64,000 nt of DNA, from contig NZ_QEYE01000001.1 in NCBI RefSeq assembly GCF_003122205.1, positions 266,367 to 330,366 on the forward strand, given 5' to 3'. The notes under the pieces were generated by a model. That model was not told the DNA's origin. It was given only the letters and a program-made list of their open reading frames with translations, and ran no database searches. Below are positions 35,161 through 46,169 of this stretch, piece after piece. A program made the translations under genes and the position numbers. This stretch comes from Maritimibacter sp. 55A14 (lineage in GTDB: Bacteria > Pseudomonadota > Alphaproteobacteria > Rhodobacterales > Rhodobacteraceae). Each line of letters opens with the position of its first letter. The stretch's first letter is position 1.

Positions 35161-35727
35161 TCAGTTCGACAGGGCAGTCCTGATCTGCTCGACCACCTGC
35201 GAAATCATGTCCGGGTCGTCGCGTGCCTGTTCGAGAGAAGCCTCGATGGCGGCCCGCTCCATCGGGTCGATATCGGCATCCTCGATCAGCGCGCTCAATT
35301 CCTCAACGGTCGGGTCTTCCATCGCATTGAGCTGCTCCAGCGTGGAGCCGGTCGCGGTATCCTGCGCTTCGTCGATGGCATCGGCAGTGGCGTCCGCGGC
35401 GTCTGTCGCCGTCTCGGTGGCCGAATCGACCGCGTCGGAAGCCGCGTCACCCGCCGCATCGGCGGCATCGCCTGCGGCATCCATCGCATCGCCGGCCGTA
35501 TCCGCGGCGGCGTCCGCTGCATCCTGCATGGCCTGCCCTGCGGCTTCGGCCTCGTCCTGCATGTCAGCGGCCGCATCGTCCCCGGCCTCGCCAGCCCCCT
35601 CGACAACATCGGGGGCCGTGATCTCTTCATCCGCGACCGAAACCGGCGCGGGCTCCTCGCGGGCCCCGAAATACAGATACCCGGCGACAGCGGCCACGAC
35701 GACCAGGCCTATCCAAACATACTTCAT
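35161..35727 (-). CDS. Membrane-anchored Ala/Asp-rich low-complexity protein, 188 aa
   Basis: The N-terminus MKYVWIGLVVVAAVAGYLYFG is a membrane anchor or signal followed at once by an acidic stalk. Residues about 50-140 are highly repetitive (DAADAAADTAGDAMDAAGDA-like), with Ala at most positions and Asp, Glu or Thr at regular spacing. This predicts a long acidic amphipathic helix or coiled coil in the periplasm. A C-terminal domain of about 50 residues (LEQLNAMEDPTVEELSALIEDADIDPMERAAIEASLEQARDDP) looks folded. The start at 35727 is chosen because the longer frame adds Pro/Arg-rich residues. Function unknown; a periplasmic spacer or envelope tether is conceivable. Confidence 0.78.
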   Translation of the reverse strand: MKYVWIGLVVVAAVAGYLYFGAREEPAPVSVADEEITAPDVVEGAGEAGDDAAADMQDEAEAAGQAMQDAADAAADTAGDAMDAAGDAADAAGDAASDAVDSATETATDAADATADAIDEAQDTATGSTLEQLNAMEDPTVEELSALIEDADIDPMERAAIEASLEQARDDPDMISQVVEQIRTALSN

Positions 35728-35951
35728 GATCAATCCACCCTCGGTAGGCCGCGTCGTCCTTCCGGGCAAGCCCCGGACAGGATGCGGCGCCGTTGAATTA
35801 GGTGCGGCGCCAGGATGGGTCAATGCGTGGATCAAGATGCCGCGGGTTTCGGCGGACGGACGCCGTCCTCCGGGCCGAATCAGCTTGATTGCCCACTGGC
35901 CCCTGTCTATTTTCGCCCGAGTTACGTTTTACCACAGAAGGACTTGAACCC

Positions 35952-36494
35952 ATAGCCCGCAGACCTCACAACGCGCCCCCGACGCGCGACACCGGCCCCC
36001 GTGTAAATGAACGCATAAGGTCGACCGAAATCCGGCTCATCGGCCCCGAAGGCGAAAATCTGGGCGTCTCCACCCCCGAACATGGTATGCGGCTGGCCGA
36101 CGAGGCCGGGCTCGATCTGGTGGAGATTTCCCCCAACGCGAATCCGCCCGTCTGCAAGGTGATGGATTTCGGTAAGTTCAAATACGAGACGCAGAAGCGC
36201 GAATCCGAGGCCCGCAAGAAGCAGAAGATCATCGAGATCAAGGAGGTCAAGTTCCGGCCCAACACGGACACGCATGACTATCAGGTCAAGCTCAGGAACG
36301 TGCTGCGCTTCCTTGAGAACGGCGACAAGGTGAAGGTCACGCTGCGTTTCCGCGGCCGCGAGATGGCGCATCAGGAATTGGGCCGCGAGTTGCTGGAACG
36401 CGTGGCCGAGGATGTGAAGGAAATCGGCAAGGTCGAGAACATGCCGAAGATGGAAGGCCGCCAGATGATCATGATGGTCGGCCCCGTCAAATAG
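35952..36494 (+). CDS. infC: Translation initiation factor IF-3, probable ATA start
   Basis: IF-3 binds the 30S subunit and checks initiator tRNA and start-codon choice. The product from 35952 is 180 residues: [20 protein letters not shown], the linker [15 protein letters not shown], and the C-domain ending [14 protein letters not shown]. No ATG or GTG lies at the expected place. Homologues begin (M/I)ARRPHNAPP, and here that residue is coded by ATA at 35952, preceded by AGAAGGA. infC genes often use rare start codons so that IF-3 represses its own translation. The nearest in-frame upstream start (35889) would add 21 residues that do not look conserved. Start is inference; the gene is certain. 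Confidence 0.93.
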   Translation: MARRPHNAPPTRDTGPRVNERIRSTEIRLIGPEGENLGVSTPEHGMRLADEAGLDLVEISPNANPPVCKVMDFGKFKYETQKRESEARKKQKIIEIKEVKFRPNTDTHDYQVKLRNVLRFLENGDKVKVTLRFRGREMAHQELGRELLERVAEDVKEIGKVENMPKMEGRQMIMMVGPVK

Positions 36495-36496
36495 CG

Positions 36497-37162
36497 ATGA
36501 ACCGCCCGCCTTCCGCGCAGGCCCCGAAATACGATGCGGTGGCCGAAGACGGGCGGATCTCCGCGCCCACCTATGACCGTAACATCGCGCCCCTAACCGA
36601 GGCGCTCGCCCCCTGGCTGGAAGGCCGGACGGGGCGCGCGCTGGAGATCGGCTCGGGGCCGGGCCAGCATGTCACCGCGCTGGCCCGCAGCTTTCCGTCG
36701 CTCTCCTGGACCGGCTCCGACCCCGATCCGGCACATCTGCGCAGCATCGCCGCCTGGACCGCCCATCTGGGCGTCCCCGTGGCGCCGCCGCTGGCGCTCG
36801 ACGCCGCGACCGAATGGGCCGCGCGTCCGGACATCGCAGCCATCGCCCCGCTGGAGCTGATCCTGAACCTCAATGTCATCCACATCACCCCGATGGAGGT
36901 TGCGCGGGGCATCCTGCGAGGCGCGGGGCAATGCCTGGCGCCGGGCGGGCTGCTGGCCTTCTACGGCCCGTTCCGCGAGAACGGCGCGCATACCGGCGAG
37001 GGCAACGCCCGCTTCGACGAAGGCCTGCGCGCGCGCAACCCCGACTGGGGCATCCGCGACGCCGGCGAGATTGCCGAGCTGGGCGCGGCTGAGGGGCTTG
37101 AACACACCGCCCTGATCCCGATGCCCGCGAACAACCGCATCCTGCTTCTGCGGCGCGGCTGA
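36497..37162 (+). CDS. DUF938-family SAM-dependent methyltransferase-like protein
   Basis: A 221-residue protein starting two bases after the infC stop. The SAM-binding glycine loop is ALEIGSGPGQHV (near residue 49), followed by the acidic SWTGSDPDP strand end. Other DUF938 features are the N-terminal RISAPTYDRNIAPL, ILNLNVIHITPMEVARGIL, LLAFYGPFRENGAHTGEGNARFDEGLRARNPDWGIRD and MPANNRILLLRR. The family is annotated as methyltransferase-like, but no substrate is known to me. Its position directly after infC could mean read-through from the infC promoter. Confidence 0.87.
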   Translation: MNRPPSAQAPKYDAVAEDGRISAPTYDRNIAPLTEALAPWLEGRTGRALEIGSGPGQHVTALARSFPSLSWTGSDPDPAHLRSIAAWTAHLGVPVAPPLALDAATEWAARPDIAAIAPLELILNLNVIHITPMEVARGILRGAGQCLAPGGLLAFYGPFRENGAHTGEGNARFDEGLRARNPDWGIRDAGEIAELGAAEGLEHTALIPMPANNRILLLRRG

Positions 37163-37205
37163 AAACCGTTTGCCAAGCCGGGGGCGGCCGCCCTACGCTT
37201 GGGCC

Positions 37206-37553
37206 ATGAGTGAATTCGACGGACATCGCTGGCATGACATGGGCGGGCGCGAGGCCGGTGCGATCGACCTCGCGCAGCACGATTATGCGCTCTGGGAGAA
37301 GCGCGTCGACGCGCTGATGGTGCTGGCCTCGGAAAAGGGCCATTTCACCGTGGACGGCTTGCGCCGCGCGCTGGAGGACATGGGCGAGCAGGCCTTCGAG
37401 ACGATGAGCTATTACGAGCGCTGGATCGCGGCGGTGAACCAGAACCTGCTGGAGGCCGGGGTCTACACGATCGAGGAACTGGGCCGGCGCATGGAAGAGG
37501 TGCAGGCCCGCGGCGCGACCTATGGCGAGGCGGCGGAGAAGCGCGATGCCTGA
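37206..37553 (+). CDS. Nitrile hydratase beta N-terminal-type subunit (or activator)
   Basis: A 115-residue protein like the N-terminal half of nitrile hydratase beta and the p14K-type activator. HDYALWEKRVDALMVLASEKGHFTVDGLRRALEDM and YYERWIAAVNQNLLEAGVYTIEELGRRMEEV are family segments. In thiocyanate hydrolase the beta chain is split in two; ScnB is the N-type piece. The gene overlaps the C-type gene by eight bases. With only one N-type gene present, it must serve as structural subunit or activator or both. The ATG at 37206 is preferred over 37170 because the extra residues look non-coding. Confidence 0.82.
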   Translation: MSEFDGHRWHDMGGREAGAIDLAQHDYALWEKRVDALMVLASEKGHFTVDGLRRALEDMGEQAFETMSYYERWIAAVNQNLLEAGVYTIEELGRRMEEVQARGATYGEAAEKRDA

Positions 37554-37830
37554 GCGCGTCCGCGTCAGCCGCAGGATGCCGCCCGGCCATGTCCGCGCGC
37601 CAGCCTATCTGCGCGGCAAGACCGGCGTGGTGGAACGCGCCCTGGGCCGGTTCGCCAATCCCGAGCAACTGGCCTACGGCCTGCCGGCCGGCAAAGAACC
37701 GCTCTATCGCGTGCGCTTCACCATGGCCGAGGTCTGGGGCGCGGCGGCGGAACGCCCGGACGACACGATAGACGCCGAGATCTTCGCCCATTGGCTGACC
37801 CCCGTGACGGAGCGGCAGGATGCCCCATGA
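37546..37830 (+). CDS. Nitrile hydratase beta C-terminal-type subunit
   Basis: A 94-residue protein equivalent to the C-terminal SH3-like half of nitrile hydratase beta. Signature segments are PPGHVRAPAYLRGKTGVVERALGRFANPEQLAYG, then KEPLYRVRFTMAEVWG and a short acidic tail. It overlaps its neighbours by 8 and 11 bases, so the three subunits are translationally coupled. The N-type, C-type, alpha order is, from memory, the scnB-scnA-scnC order of thiocyanate hydrolase, though separate beta pieces also occur in some nitrile hydratases. Confidence 0.83.
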   Translation: MPERVRVSRRMPPGHVRAPAYLRGKTGVVERALGRFANPEQLAYGLPAGKEPLYRVRFTMAEVWGAAAERPDDTIDAEIFAHWLTPVTERQDAP

Positions 37831-38464
37831 CCACCATGACCACGACCATCTGAGCCCCTCCGGCCACCCGTACCGGAAGGATCAGGATCACCCGCTGAGC
37901 TATTGGCAGACAATGGAAATCGCCGTTCGCGAGCTTCTGGTGGAGAAAGGCGTGACCTCCGACGCCGAGATCATGGCGCAGATCGACAGGATGGATGCGC
38001 GCTCCCCCGCCGACGGGGCGCGGGTGGTGGCGCGGGCCTGGACCGACCCGGAGTTCAAGGCGCGGCTGCTGGCGGATGCCTCCGCCGCCTCGCGCGAGAT
38101 GGGCTTCGATATCGGCGCACTGCGGCTGATCGCGGTGGAGAACACCGCGCAGGTCCACAATGTCATCGTCTGCACGCTCTGCTCGTGCTATCCGCGCAAC
38201 CTGCTGGGCCTGCCGCCGGACTGGTACAAGCAGCGCGCCTATCGGTCCCGCGTGGTGCGCGAGCCGCGCAAGGTGCTGCGCGAATTCGGGCTGGAACTGC
38301 CTGACGACGTGACCGTCCGGATCCATGATTCGACCGCCGACATGCGCTACATCGTGTTGCCGCGCCGCCCCGATGGCACGGAGGGGATGGACGAGGCCGC
38401 GCTGGCCGCCCTCGTCACCCGCGACGCGATGATCGGTGTTGGCGTAGCGCGCATGCCCGGCTGA
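37820..38464 (+). CDS. Nitrile hydratase/thiocyanate hydrolase alpha (catalytic) subunit, cobalt type
   Basis: A 214-residue catalytic subunit. The claw motif VCTLCSC at residues 117-123 has Thr in the position typical of non-corrin cobalt enzymes; iron enzymes usually have Ser there. The enzyme hydrates nitriles to amides or splits thiocyanate, with the two middle Cys oxidised. After the motif the sequence is YPRNLLGLPPDWYKQRAYRSR. Classic nitrile hydratases usually show YPW, so Arg in place of Trp may alter the pocket. The N-terminus MPHDHHDHDH is His-rich and could help metal loading. No separate cobalt transporter is seen nearby. Substrate uncertain between nitriles and thiocyanate. Confidence 0.87.
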   Translation: MPHDHHDHDHLSPSGHPYRKDQDHPLSYWQTMEIAVRELLVEKGVTSDAEIMAQIDRMDARSPADGARVVARAWTDPEFKARLLADASAASREMGFDIGALRLIAVENTAQVHNVIVCTLCSCYPRNLLGLPPDWYKQRAYRSRVVREPRKVLREFGLELPDDVTVRIHDSTADMRYIVLPRRPDGTEGMDEAALAALVTRDAMIGVGVARMPG

Positions 38465-38541
38465 CCGGGCCGCGGGCTTGTCGCGCCCTGCTCCGGAGCT
38501 TATGACCGCTGACAGAGCTTCGCGAGCGGGAGAGCAGGCCG

Positions 38542-39450
38542 ATGGCCGGAACCTTCAAATCCATGACCGACCGACTGAGCGACCTTGCCATTCGCGGCCT
38601 GATCCGCGCGGCGTTCCTGCTGCCCTATCGTTGGCGCGTCCCAGCGGTGGGCTGGCTCACGGGGCAGATTCTGGCGCCTCTGGTGGGCTGGCGGGCGCGC
38701 ATCCGCGCCAATCTGGCCCATGTGCTCCCCGACCTGCCGCGCGCCGAGGTCCGGCGGCTCTGCCGCGAGGTGCCCGACAATGCCGGGCGTACCTTCATCG
38801 AATTCTACTCGGTGGAGGAGTTCCACGACCGCATGAGACGCGCCCCCCTGGTCGGTCCGGGCCTTGCCGTCTTCGACGCTGCCAAGGCCGAAGGCCGCCC
38901 GGTGGTGATGATCTCGGGACATTTCGCGAATTACCAGGCGATCAATGTCGCCATAAACCTGCATGGCGAGCAGATCGGCGTGCTCTACCGCCCGATGAAC
39001 AACCCCTATTTCAACAAGCATTACGTCGAGACCACCCGCCGGATCGCCGAGCCCATCTTCCCGCGCGACAAACGCGGCATGGCGCAATTGATCCGGCATC
39101 TGCGCGGCGGCGGCAATGTCGGCATCCTGATCGACCAGTTCTTTCGCAACGGGGCGGCGCTCGACTTTTTCGGCAAGCCCGCACCCACAGCGCTGTCGGC
39201 GGCCGAGCTTGCGCTGAAAACCGACGCGCTTCTGCTGCCAGCCTTCGCGATCCGGCAGGAGAACGGGCTGGATTTCATCGTCGAGATGGAAGAGCCGATC
39301 CCGCATAGCGACGCCGAGACGATGACGCAGGACTTCAACCGCCGGCTGGAGGCGCGGGTGCGCGCGCATATGGGACAATGGTTGTGGATTCACCGGCGCT
39401 GGAAGCCGGAGCTTCAGCGCAGGCGTGCCGCCGCGAGTATCGGTCCCTGA
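38542..39450 (+). CDS. Lysophospholipid/lipid A acyltransferase family protein (LpxL/HtrB-like)
   Basis: A 302-residue protein with a short N-terminal membrane segment (IRGLIRAAFLLPYRWRVPAVGWLTG) and an acyltransferase domain: RIRANLAHVLPDLP, ISGHFANYQAINVAIN, VLYRPMNNPYFN, then GGNVGILIDQFFRNGAALDFFGKPAPT and WLWIHRRWKPE. LpxL-type enzymes add secondary acyl chains to lipid A at the inner membrane. The catalytic motif is normally H-x4-D/E; here His127 is followed at plus five by Gln132. That substitution is unusual and could change activity. The 3' end overlaps the convergent DUF1223 gene by 37 bases. Confidence 0.86.
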   Translation: MAGTFKSMTDRLSDLAIRGLIRAAFLLPYRWRVPAVGWLTGQILAPLVGWRARIRANLAHVLPDLPRAEVRRLCREVPDNAGRTFIEFYSVEEFHDRMRRAPLVGPGLAVFDAAKAEGRPVVMISGHFANYQAINVAINLHGEQIGVLYRPMNNPYFNKHYVETTRRIAEPIFPRDKRGMAQLIRHLRGGGNVGILIDQFFRNGAALDFFGKPAPTALSAAELALKTDALLLPAFAIRQENGLDFIVEMEEPIPHSDAETMTQDFNRRLEARVRAHMGQWLWIHRRWKPELQRRRAAASIGP

Positions 39451-40112
39451 GCCTCGGCCTGGACGATCACGGCCACCGGCGCGTCGCCAGTGATCTCCAC
39501 TTCGGTCGACCAGTTGCCGCCGCCGTCCCAGACGCCCAGATCGGTCCAGTTCGTGACGATGTTGTGATAGTCGATCTCGCGCCCGGCATTCTCGCCACGC
39601 TCGATCTTCACCGTCTGCTTGGGATCGTAGCGCACGAGTTGCACGACGCAGGGCACGCTTTCCATCGCCTCGGCCGTCAGTTCAATCGACAGCCTGTCGC
39701 CAATGCGTTCCAGCCGGATATCGACCGGCGCGGGCTCGGCCTTCTGCTCTTCGATGGTGGCATCGACATTCTCGCGATGCGCGCCCATCAACCGCTTTTG
39801 ACCGTTGACCACGATCTGCGGCGTGTAGATCGTGGAGGTACCCGCGGCCTGCGCATAGGCGCGCTGCCGTTCGGTATGAGACGGGGTCGCAAAAATGTCC
39901 TTCCAGCCGATATAGTCCCAGTAATCCACATGCAACGCCAGGGCGATGACATCGTCGCGCTCCGCCAGTTGCCCCAGATAGGCATCGGCCGGAGGACAGG
40001 ACGAACAGCCTTGCGACGTGAACAACTCCACCACGACGACAGGCTCCGTCTCCGCAACCAGGGGTGTTGCGGTCAGGGACAGGGAGAGGATCGCGGCGGA
40101 AAGCAGGCGCAT
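39414..40112 (-). CDS. DUF1223 secreted thioredoxin-like protein
   Basis: A 232-residue protein with a signal peptide (MRLLSAAILSLSLTATPLVA) and an N-terminal thioredoxin-like domain with CSSC at Cys36-Cys39 (ELFTSQGCSSCPPADAYLG). This is the DUF1223 hallmark, and VDYWDYIGWKDIFATPSHTERQRAY is equally typical. The C-terminal half is beta-rich. The family is exported and may act in thiol chemistry; no reaction is established to my knowledge. It lies downstream of acnA on the same strand, separated by a strong terminator, so it has its own promoter. The ATG at 40112 gives a proper signal peptide. Confidence 0.88.
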   Translation of the reverse strand: MRLLSAAILSLSLTATPLVAETEPVVVVELFTSQGCSSCPPADAYLGQLAERDDVIALALHVDYWDYIGWKDIFATPSHTERQRAYAQAAGTSTIYTPQIVVNGQKRLMGAHRENVDATIEEQKAEPAPVDIRLERIGDRLSIELTAEAMESVPCVVQLVRYDPKQTVKIERGENAGREIDYHNIVTNWTDLGVWDGGGNWSTEVEITGDAPVAVIVQAEAQGPILAAARLR

Positions 40113-40210
40113 GAAACTTTTATCCGTTTGCGGTACGGGGCTTGAATACCGCGCTCCCTCTTGAAAGGCCAATCAAGCCTTCGAGAGATGAATGTCACCC
40201 ATGTTAACAG

Positions 40211-40239
40211 AAAAAAGACCCCGGCAAAGGGCCGGGGTC
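40211..40239 (-). terminator. Rho-independent terminator of acnA
   Basis: On the minus strand GACCCCGGC and GCCGGGGTC form a perfect 9-bp GC-rich stem with a 5-base loop, followed directly by TTTTTT. It begins about 30 bases after the acnA stop. This is the clearest intrinsic terminator in the window. Confidence 0.92.
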
Positions 40240-40268
40240 CATCATTTTCGCGCATTTTTTTTTGCCTG

Positions 40269-43019
<2,751 letters not shown>

Positions 43020-43182
43020 GGCGGCCTCCTGGCATATGGCTAAGCTCCGGGTCCTTGTGGCCGATATGCCCAGTCACGGGCGCGGGTGCAAGGAGTCGCA
43101 CGCAATGTATGCAATTGTGTACTGACAATCCAGAGGCATTTTCGCACCCCCGCACAACCTTCCACAAGGCCCGGCGCAGCGC

Positions 43183-44052
43183 TCAGCCCTTGCCTTTCCA
43201 GGGAACCAGAAGCCGCTCCAGCCAGCGCATGACCATCTCGATCGCATAGCCGATGGCGCCGATGATCAGGATGCCGATCACCACGGTATCGGTTTGCAGG
43301 AAGTTCTTGGCGATCATGATCATCGAGCCCACGCCGCGATCCGCGGCCACCAGTTCCGCCGCCACCACCGTACCCCAGCAGACGCCCATCGCGGTGCGGA
43401 TGCCGGTGAAAATCTCGGGCAGCGTGTTGGGCAGGATGACGTGGCGCAGGATCTGTATCCGGGATGCGCCCAGCGAGTAAGCGGCATGGACCTTTGAGAT
43501 CTTCACGCTCGACACGCCGGAGCGCGCGGCGATCGTCATGATGAAGAGCGAGGCCAGGAAGAGCAGGAATATCTTTGCGGTCTCGTCGATGCCGAACCAC
43601 AGGATGATGAGCGGGATGAGCGCCAGCGGCGGAATGGGCCGCATGAACTCCACGATCGGATCGAAGAGCCCGCGCGCAATCGACGACAGGCCCATCGCGA
43701 AGCCCAGCGGAATGCCCACGAGCGCGCCCAGGAGCACCCCCGAGATCACGCGGTAGACGCTGATCCAGACATGCTCCCACAGGGCGACGTTGCGGAAGCC
43801 CTCGTTGATCAGCTTTGCCGCACGCTCCACCGTGCCGTCGAGAGGGGGCCAGAAGAACGGCTCCACCCACCCGAAGATCGACGAGAGCGTCCAGAGCGTG
43901 AAGAGAACCACCACCACGGCGATGGAATAGAAGCGCCCGGAATTGACCGCGCTCGCATCGCCGAATTTCACGGTCTTCTGGCGGGTGAAGGCATTGTCGG
44001 CCAGCCCCAGCCACATCATCAGCGCCGATGGCCGCTTTCCGTTCTCCGCCAT
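43183..44052 (-). CDS. ABC importer permease, taurine/sulfonate/nitrate type
   Basis: A 289-residue permease of the TauC/SsuC/NrtB family. It has about six hydrophobic segments and the EAA loop SKVHAAYSLGASRIQILRHVILPNTLPEIFTG. The cytoplasmic N-terminus is long (MAENGKRPSALMMWLGLADN...). It follows the ATPase gene by four bases. The substrate is unresolved between sulfonates, nitrate-like anions and thiamine-precursor-type molecules, because the family is broad. The cluster sits between acnA and ccmABCDG. Confidence 0.88.
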   Translation of the reverse strand: MAENGKRPSALMMWLGLADNAFTRQKTVKFGDASAVNSGRFYSIAVVVVLFTLWTLSSIFGWVEPFFWPPLDGTVERAAKLINEGFRNVALWEHVWISVYRVISGVLLGALVGIPLGFAMGLSSIARGLFDPIVEFMRPIPPLALIPLIILWFGIDETAKIFLLFLASLFIMTIAARSGVSSVKISKVHAAYSLGASRIQILRHVILPNTLPEIFTGIRTAMGVCWGTVVAAELVAADRGVGSMIMIAKNFLQTDTVVIGILIIGAIGYAIEMVMRWLERLLVPWKGKG

Positions 44053-44056
44053 GCGT

Positions 44057-44860
44057 TCACTCCCCCGTTCCGCCGGCCATGATCTCTTCCTCCATGCTCC
44101 AGATCATTGAGAGGATTTCCTCGCGCCGTTCCACGTAATCGGTCGAGGATTTCACCTCGCGCGGATCCTGCGTCAGGCCGCGTTCGGCGAAGGGCAGGCG
44201 ATAGTCCTTCTCGATCCGGCCGGGCCGCGGCGCCATGACGATCAGGCGCGAGCCCAGGAAAAGCGCCTCCTCCACCGAATGGGTGATGAGGAGGATCGTC
44301 TTGCCGGTCTCCTGCCACAGCTTAAGAATCAGCCCCTGCATCTTCTCGCGCGTCAGCGCGTCGAGCGCGCCCAGCGGCTCGTCCATCAGGATCACGTCCG
44401 GATCGTTGGCCAGACAGCGCGCCAGCGCGACGCGCTGCTGCATCCCGCCCGAAAGCTGGTAGACCGGCTTTTCCCCAAAGCCCGCGAGCCCGACGAGATT
44501 GAGCAGGTTTTCTACCTTCGCGCGGGTCTCGGCGCGCGGCCGCCCGGCCATGTTGGGGCCGAAGGCGATGTTCCTCTCCACGTTCAGCCACTCGAAGAGC
44601 GCACCCTGCTGGAAGACCATACCGCGTTCGGCGTCCGGCCCCCTGACCTCGTGACCGTTCAGCCGGACGGCGCCCCGCGTGGGCGACAGGAAGCCCGCGA
44701 TGATGTTGAGCAGCGTGGTCTTGCCGCAGCCCGACGGGCCCAGGACGGTGACGATCTCGCCCGCACCGATCTCCAGGCTTACATCCTTGAGCGCGTGGAT
44801 ATCCGCCGCCCCCGGCAAGGTGAAGGTCATCGAGACGTTGTCGATATGGATGCCGTCCAT
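44057..44860 (-). CDS. ABC importer ATPase, taurine/sulfonate/nitrate type
   Basis: A 267-residue ATPase of the TauB/SsuB/NrtD family. Walker A is GPSGCGKTTLL, the signature is LSGGMQQRVALARCLA, Walker B is VILMDEPLGALDALTR, and the switch His follows in LLITHSVEEALFLG. The C-terminal tail of about 60 residues (ending in EEILSMIWSMEEEIMAGGTGE) is longer than a minimal ATPase but common in this subgroup. The ATG at 44860 is chosen because the upstream in-frame extension overlaps the binding-protein gene in another frame. Operon order is binding protein, ATPase, permease. Confidence 0.9.
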   Translation of the reverse strand: MDGIHIDNVSMTFTLPGAADIHALKDVSLEIGAGEIVTVLGPSGCGKTTLLNIIAGFLSPTRGAVRLNGHEVRGPDAERGMVFQQGALFEWLNVERNIAFGPNMAGRPRAETRAKVENLLNLVGLAGFGEKPVYQLSGGMQQRVALARCLANDPDVILMDEPLGALDALTREKMQGLILKLWQETGKTILLITHSVEEALFLGSRLIVMAPRPGRIEKDYRLPFAERGLTQDPREVKSSTDYVERREEILSMIWSMEEEIMAGGTGE

Positions 44861-44934
44861 CGGCGCCTCCGGTCGGGTCTTTCGGGCAGCGGCGCAGACG
44901 GGCGGCGGGCCGGGGCGCGCCGCCCGGTGCCGGG

Positions 44935-45918
44935 TCACTTCAGGAAGCTGTCGTCCACGAAACCGGAATAGTCGTCGAGCACCGTCTCCAGCCCGCCGTT
45001 TTCCTTCATCACCTTGGCGACGCCGGCTGTCATGTCCTGAATGCCGCCGCCCAGCCAGTTCGGGCCAAGCTGCGCCTCGGCGCTGGGAAAGCCGAAATTG
45101 CCCAGCATCGCCCTGGTGGCATCCTCGTCCATGCCGGCGGCCTTCGCGATGGTCGGGATCCTGGCGTCGGGGTCGGCCTTGTAGGCGATGTTGGCGGCCT
45201 CGGTCACCTCCATGAAGCCGCGCACCAGGTCGGGATGTTCGGCCGCAAAACTCTCGGTCACGGTGACGATGTCGAAGGTGTTGATGCCGATGGCCTCCTG
45301 CTCGGCGCCGGTCATCAGCGGGCTGCCCACGGTCTTCATCCGGTCGATCGCGCCACCGAAGGCGCAGCCCATCACCACGTCGCCGCGCACCAGCGCCACG
45401 GCGGCGTCGGCTGGGTTCATCTGCACCAGGTCGACCTTGTTCACGTCCACGTCCAGATGCTCCAGCGTGCGCAGGAGCTTGTAATGGGTGACGTTGCCGA
45501 AGGGCGTGGCGACCTTCTTGCCTTCCAGTTCCTTGGCGTTCTCCTTGGTGATGCCGCTGTCGTCGCGCACGACGCAGAGGTCGTTCTCCGCATAGGTCAC
45601 CGCGACGCCCACGAGCTTGAGCGGCGCGCCGTTGGTCACGCCCACCACGAAGGGCACGAAACCCTGACTGTAGGCGATCTGGACATCGCCCGACACCATC
45701 GCCTGCGTCATCTCGTTTCCGTTGCCGAAGGCGCGCCATTCCACGTCGACGCCCATCGCCTCGTCATAGGTCTCCTCGATCTGGGCCACCTGGTTGGCGG
45801 TCGGCCATTCGAGGAAATAGGCCACTGTCACCTTGTCGAGCGCGCTGGCCGCCGAGACCGCCAGCCCGGCGGCGAGTGCGGTTGCGCAAAACAGTCCGGT
45901 CCGTGTCGCTGTTTTCAT
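44935..45918 (-). CDS. ABC importer periplasmic binding protein, TauA-like
   Basis: A 327-residue exported protein. The signal peptide MKTATRTGLFCATALAAGLA ends near SAASA, and the mature protein begins LDKVTVAYFLEWPTANQVAQ. The pattern EWRAFGNGNEMTQAMVSGDVQIAYSQGFVPFVVGVTNGAPLKLVG is typical of TauA-type (SsuA/NMT1-like) binding proteins. The ATG at 45918 gives a normal signal peptide. A longer start at 46041 would put a basic non-signal extension in front. Its promoter must lie in the 251-base divergent region shared with ccmA. Taurine is the likely ligand by family resemblance, but the ligand residues cannot be checked here. Confidence 0.87.
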   Translation of the reverse strand: MKTATRTGLFCATALAAGLAVSAASALDKVTVAYFLEWPTANQVAQIEETYDEAMGVDVEWRAFGNGNEMTQAMVSGDVQIAYSQGFVPFVVGVTNGAPLKLVGVAVTYAENDLCVVRDDSGITKENAKELEGKKVATPFGNVTHYKLLRTLEHLDVDVNKVDLVQMNPADAAVALVRGDVVMGCAFGGAIDRMKTVGSPLMTGAEQEAIGINTFDIVTVTESFAAEHPDLVRGFMEVTEAANIAYKADPDARIPTIAKAAGMDEDATRAMLGNFGFPSAEAQLGPNWLGGGIQDMTAGVAKVMKENGGLETVLDDYSGFVDDSFLK

Positions 45919-46169
45919 GATGCAATACCCCCTGTTGTCGTGCGGCGCTTGCCCGGCTGCGGCGAAACCCGCGACCCGCGGCGCCCGTTTTCGTGGCCGT
46001 TTCCACGTGACGCATGGTGAACCGATACGAGCGTGACGCAAGCCCCGCCCGCCCGATACATCCAGATTTTCGCTTCCACTAGTCCAGTTGCGGCAATCCC
46101 GTGCGCCCCGTCCGCGCTGCGGCCGATCGGCGCTTCCCGCCGCCCGCGCCTTGGGCTAGACCGGCGGGG

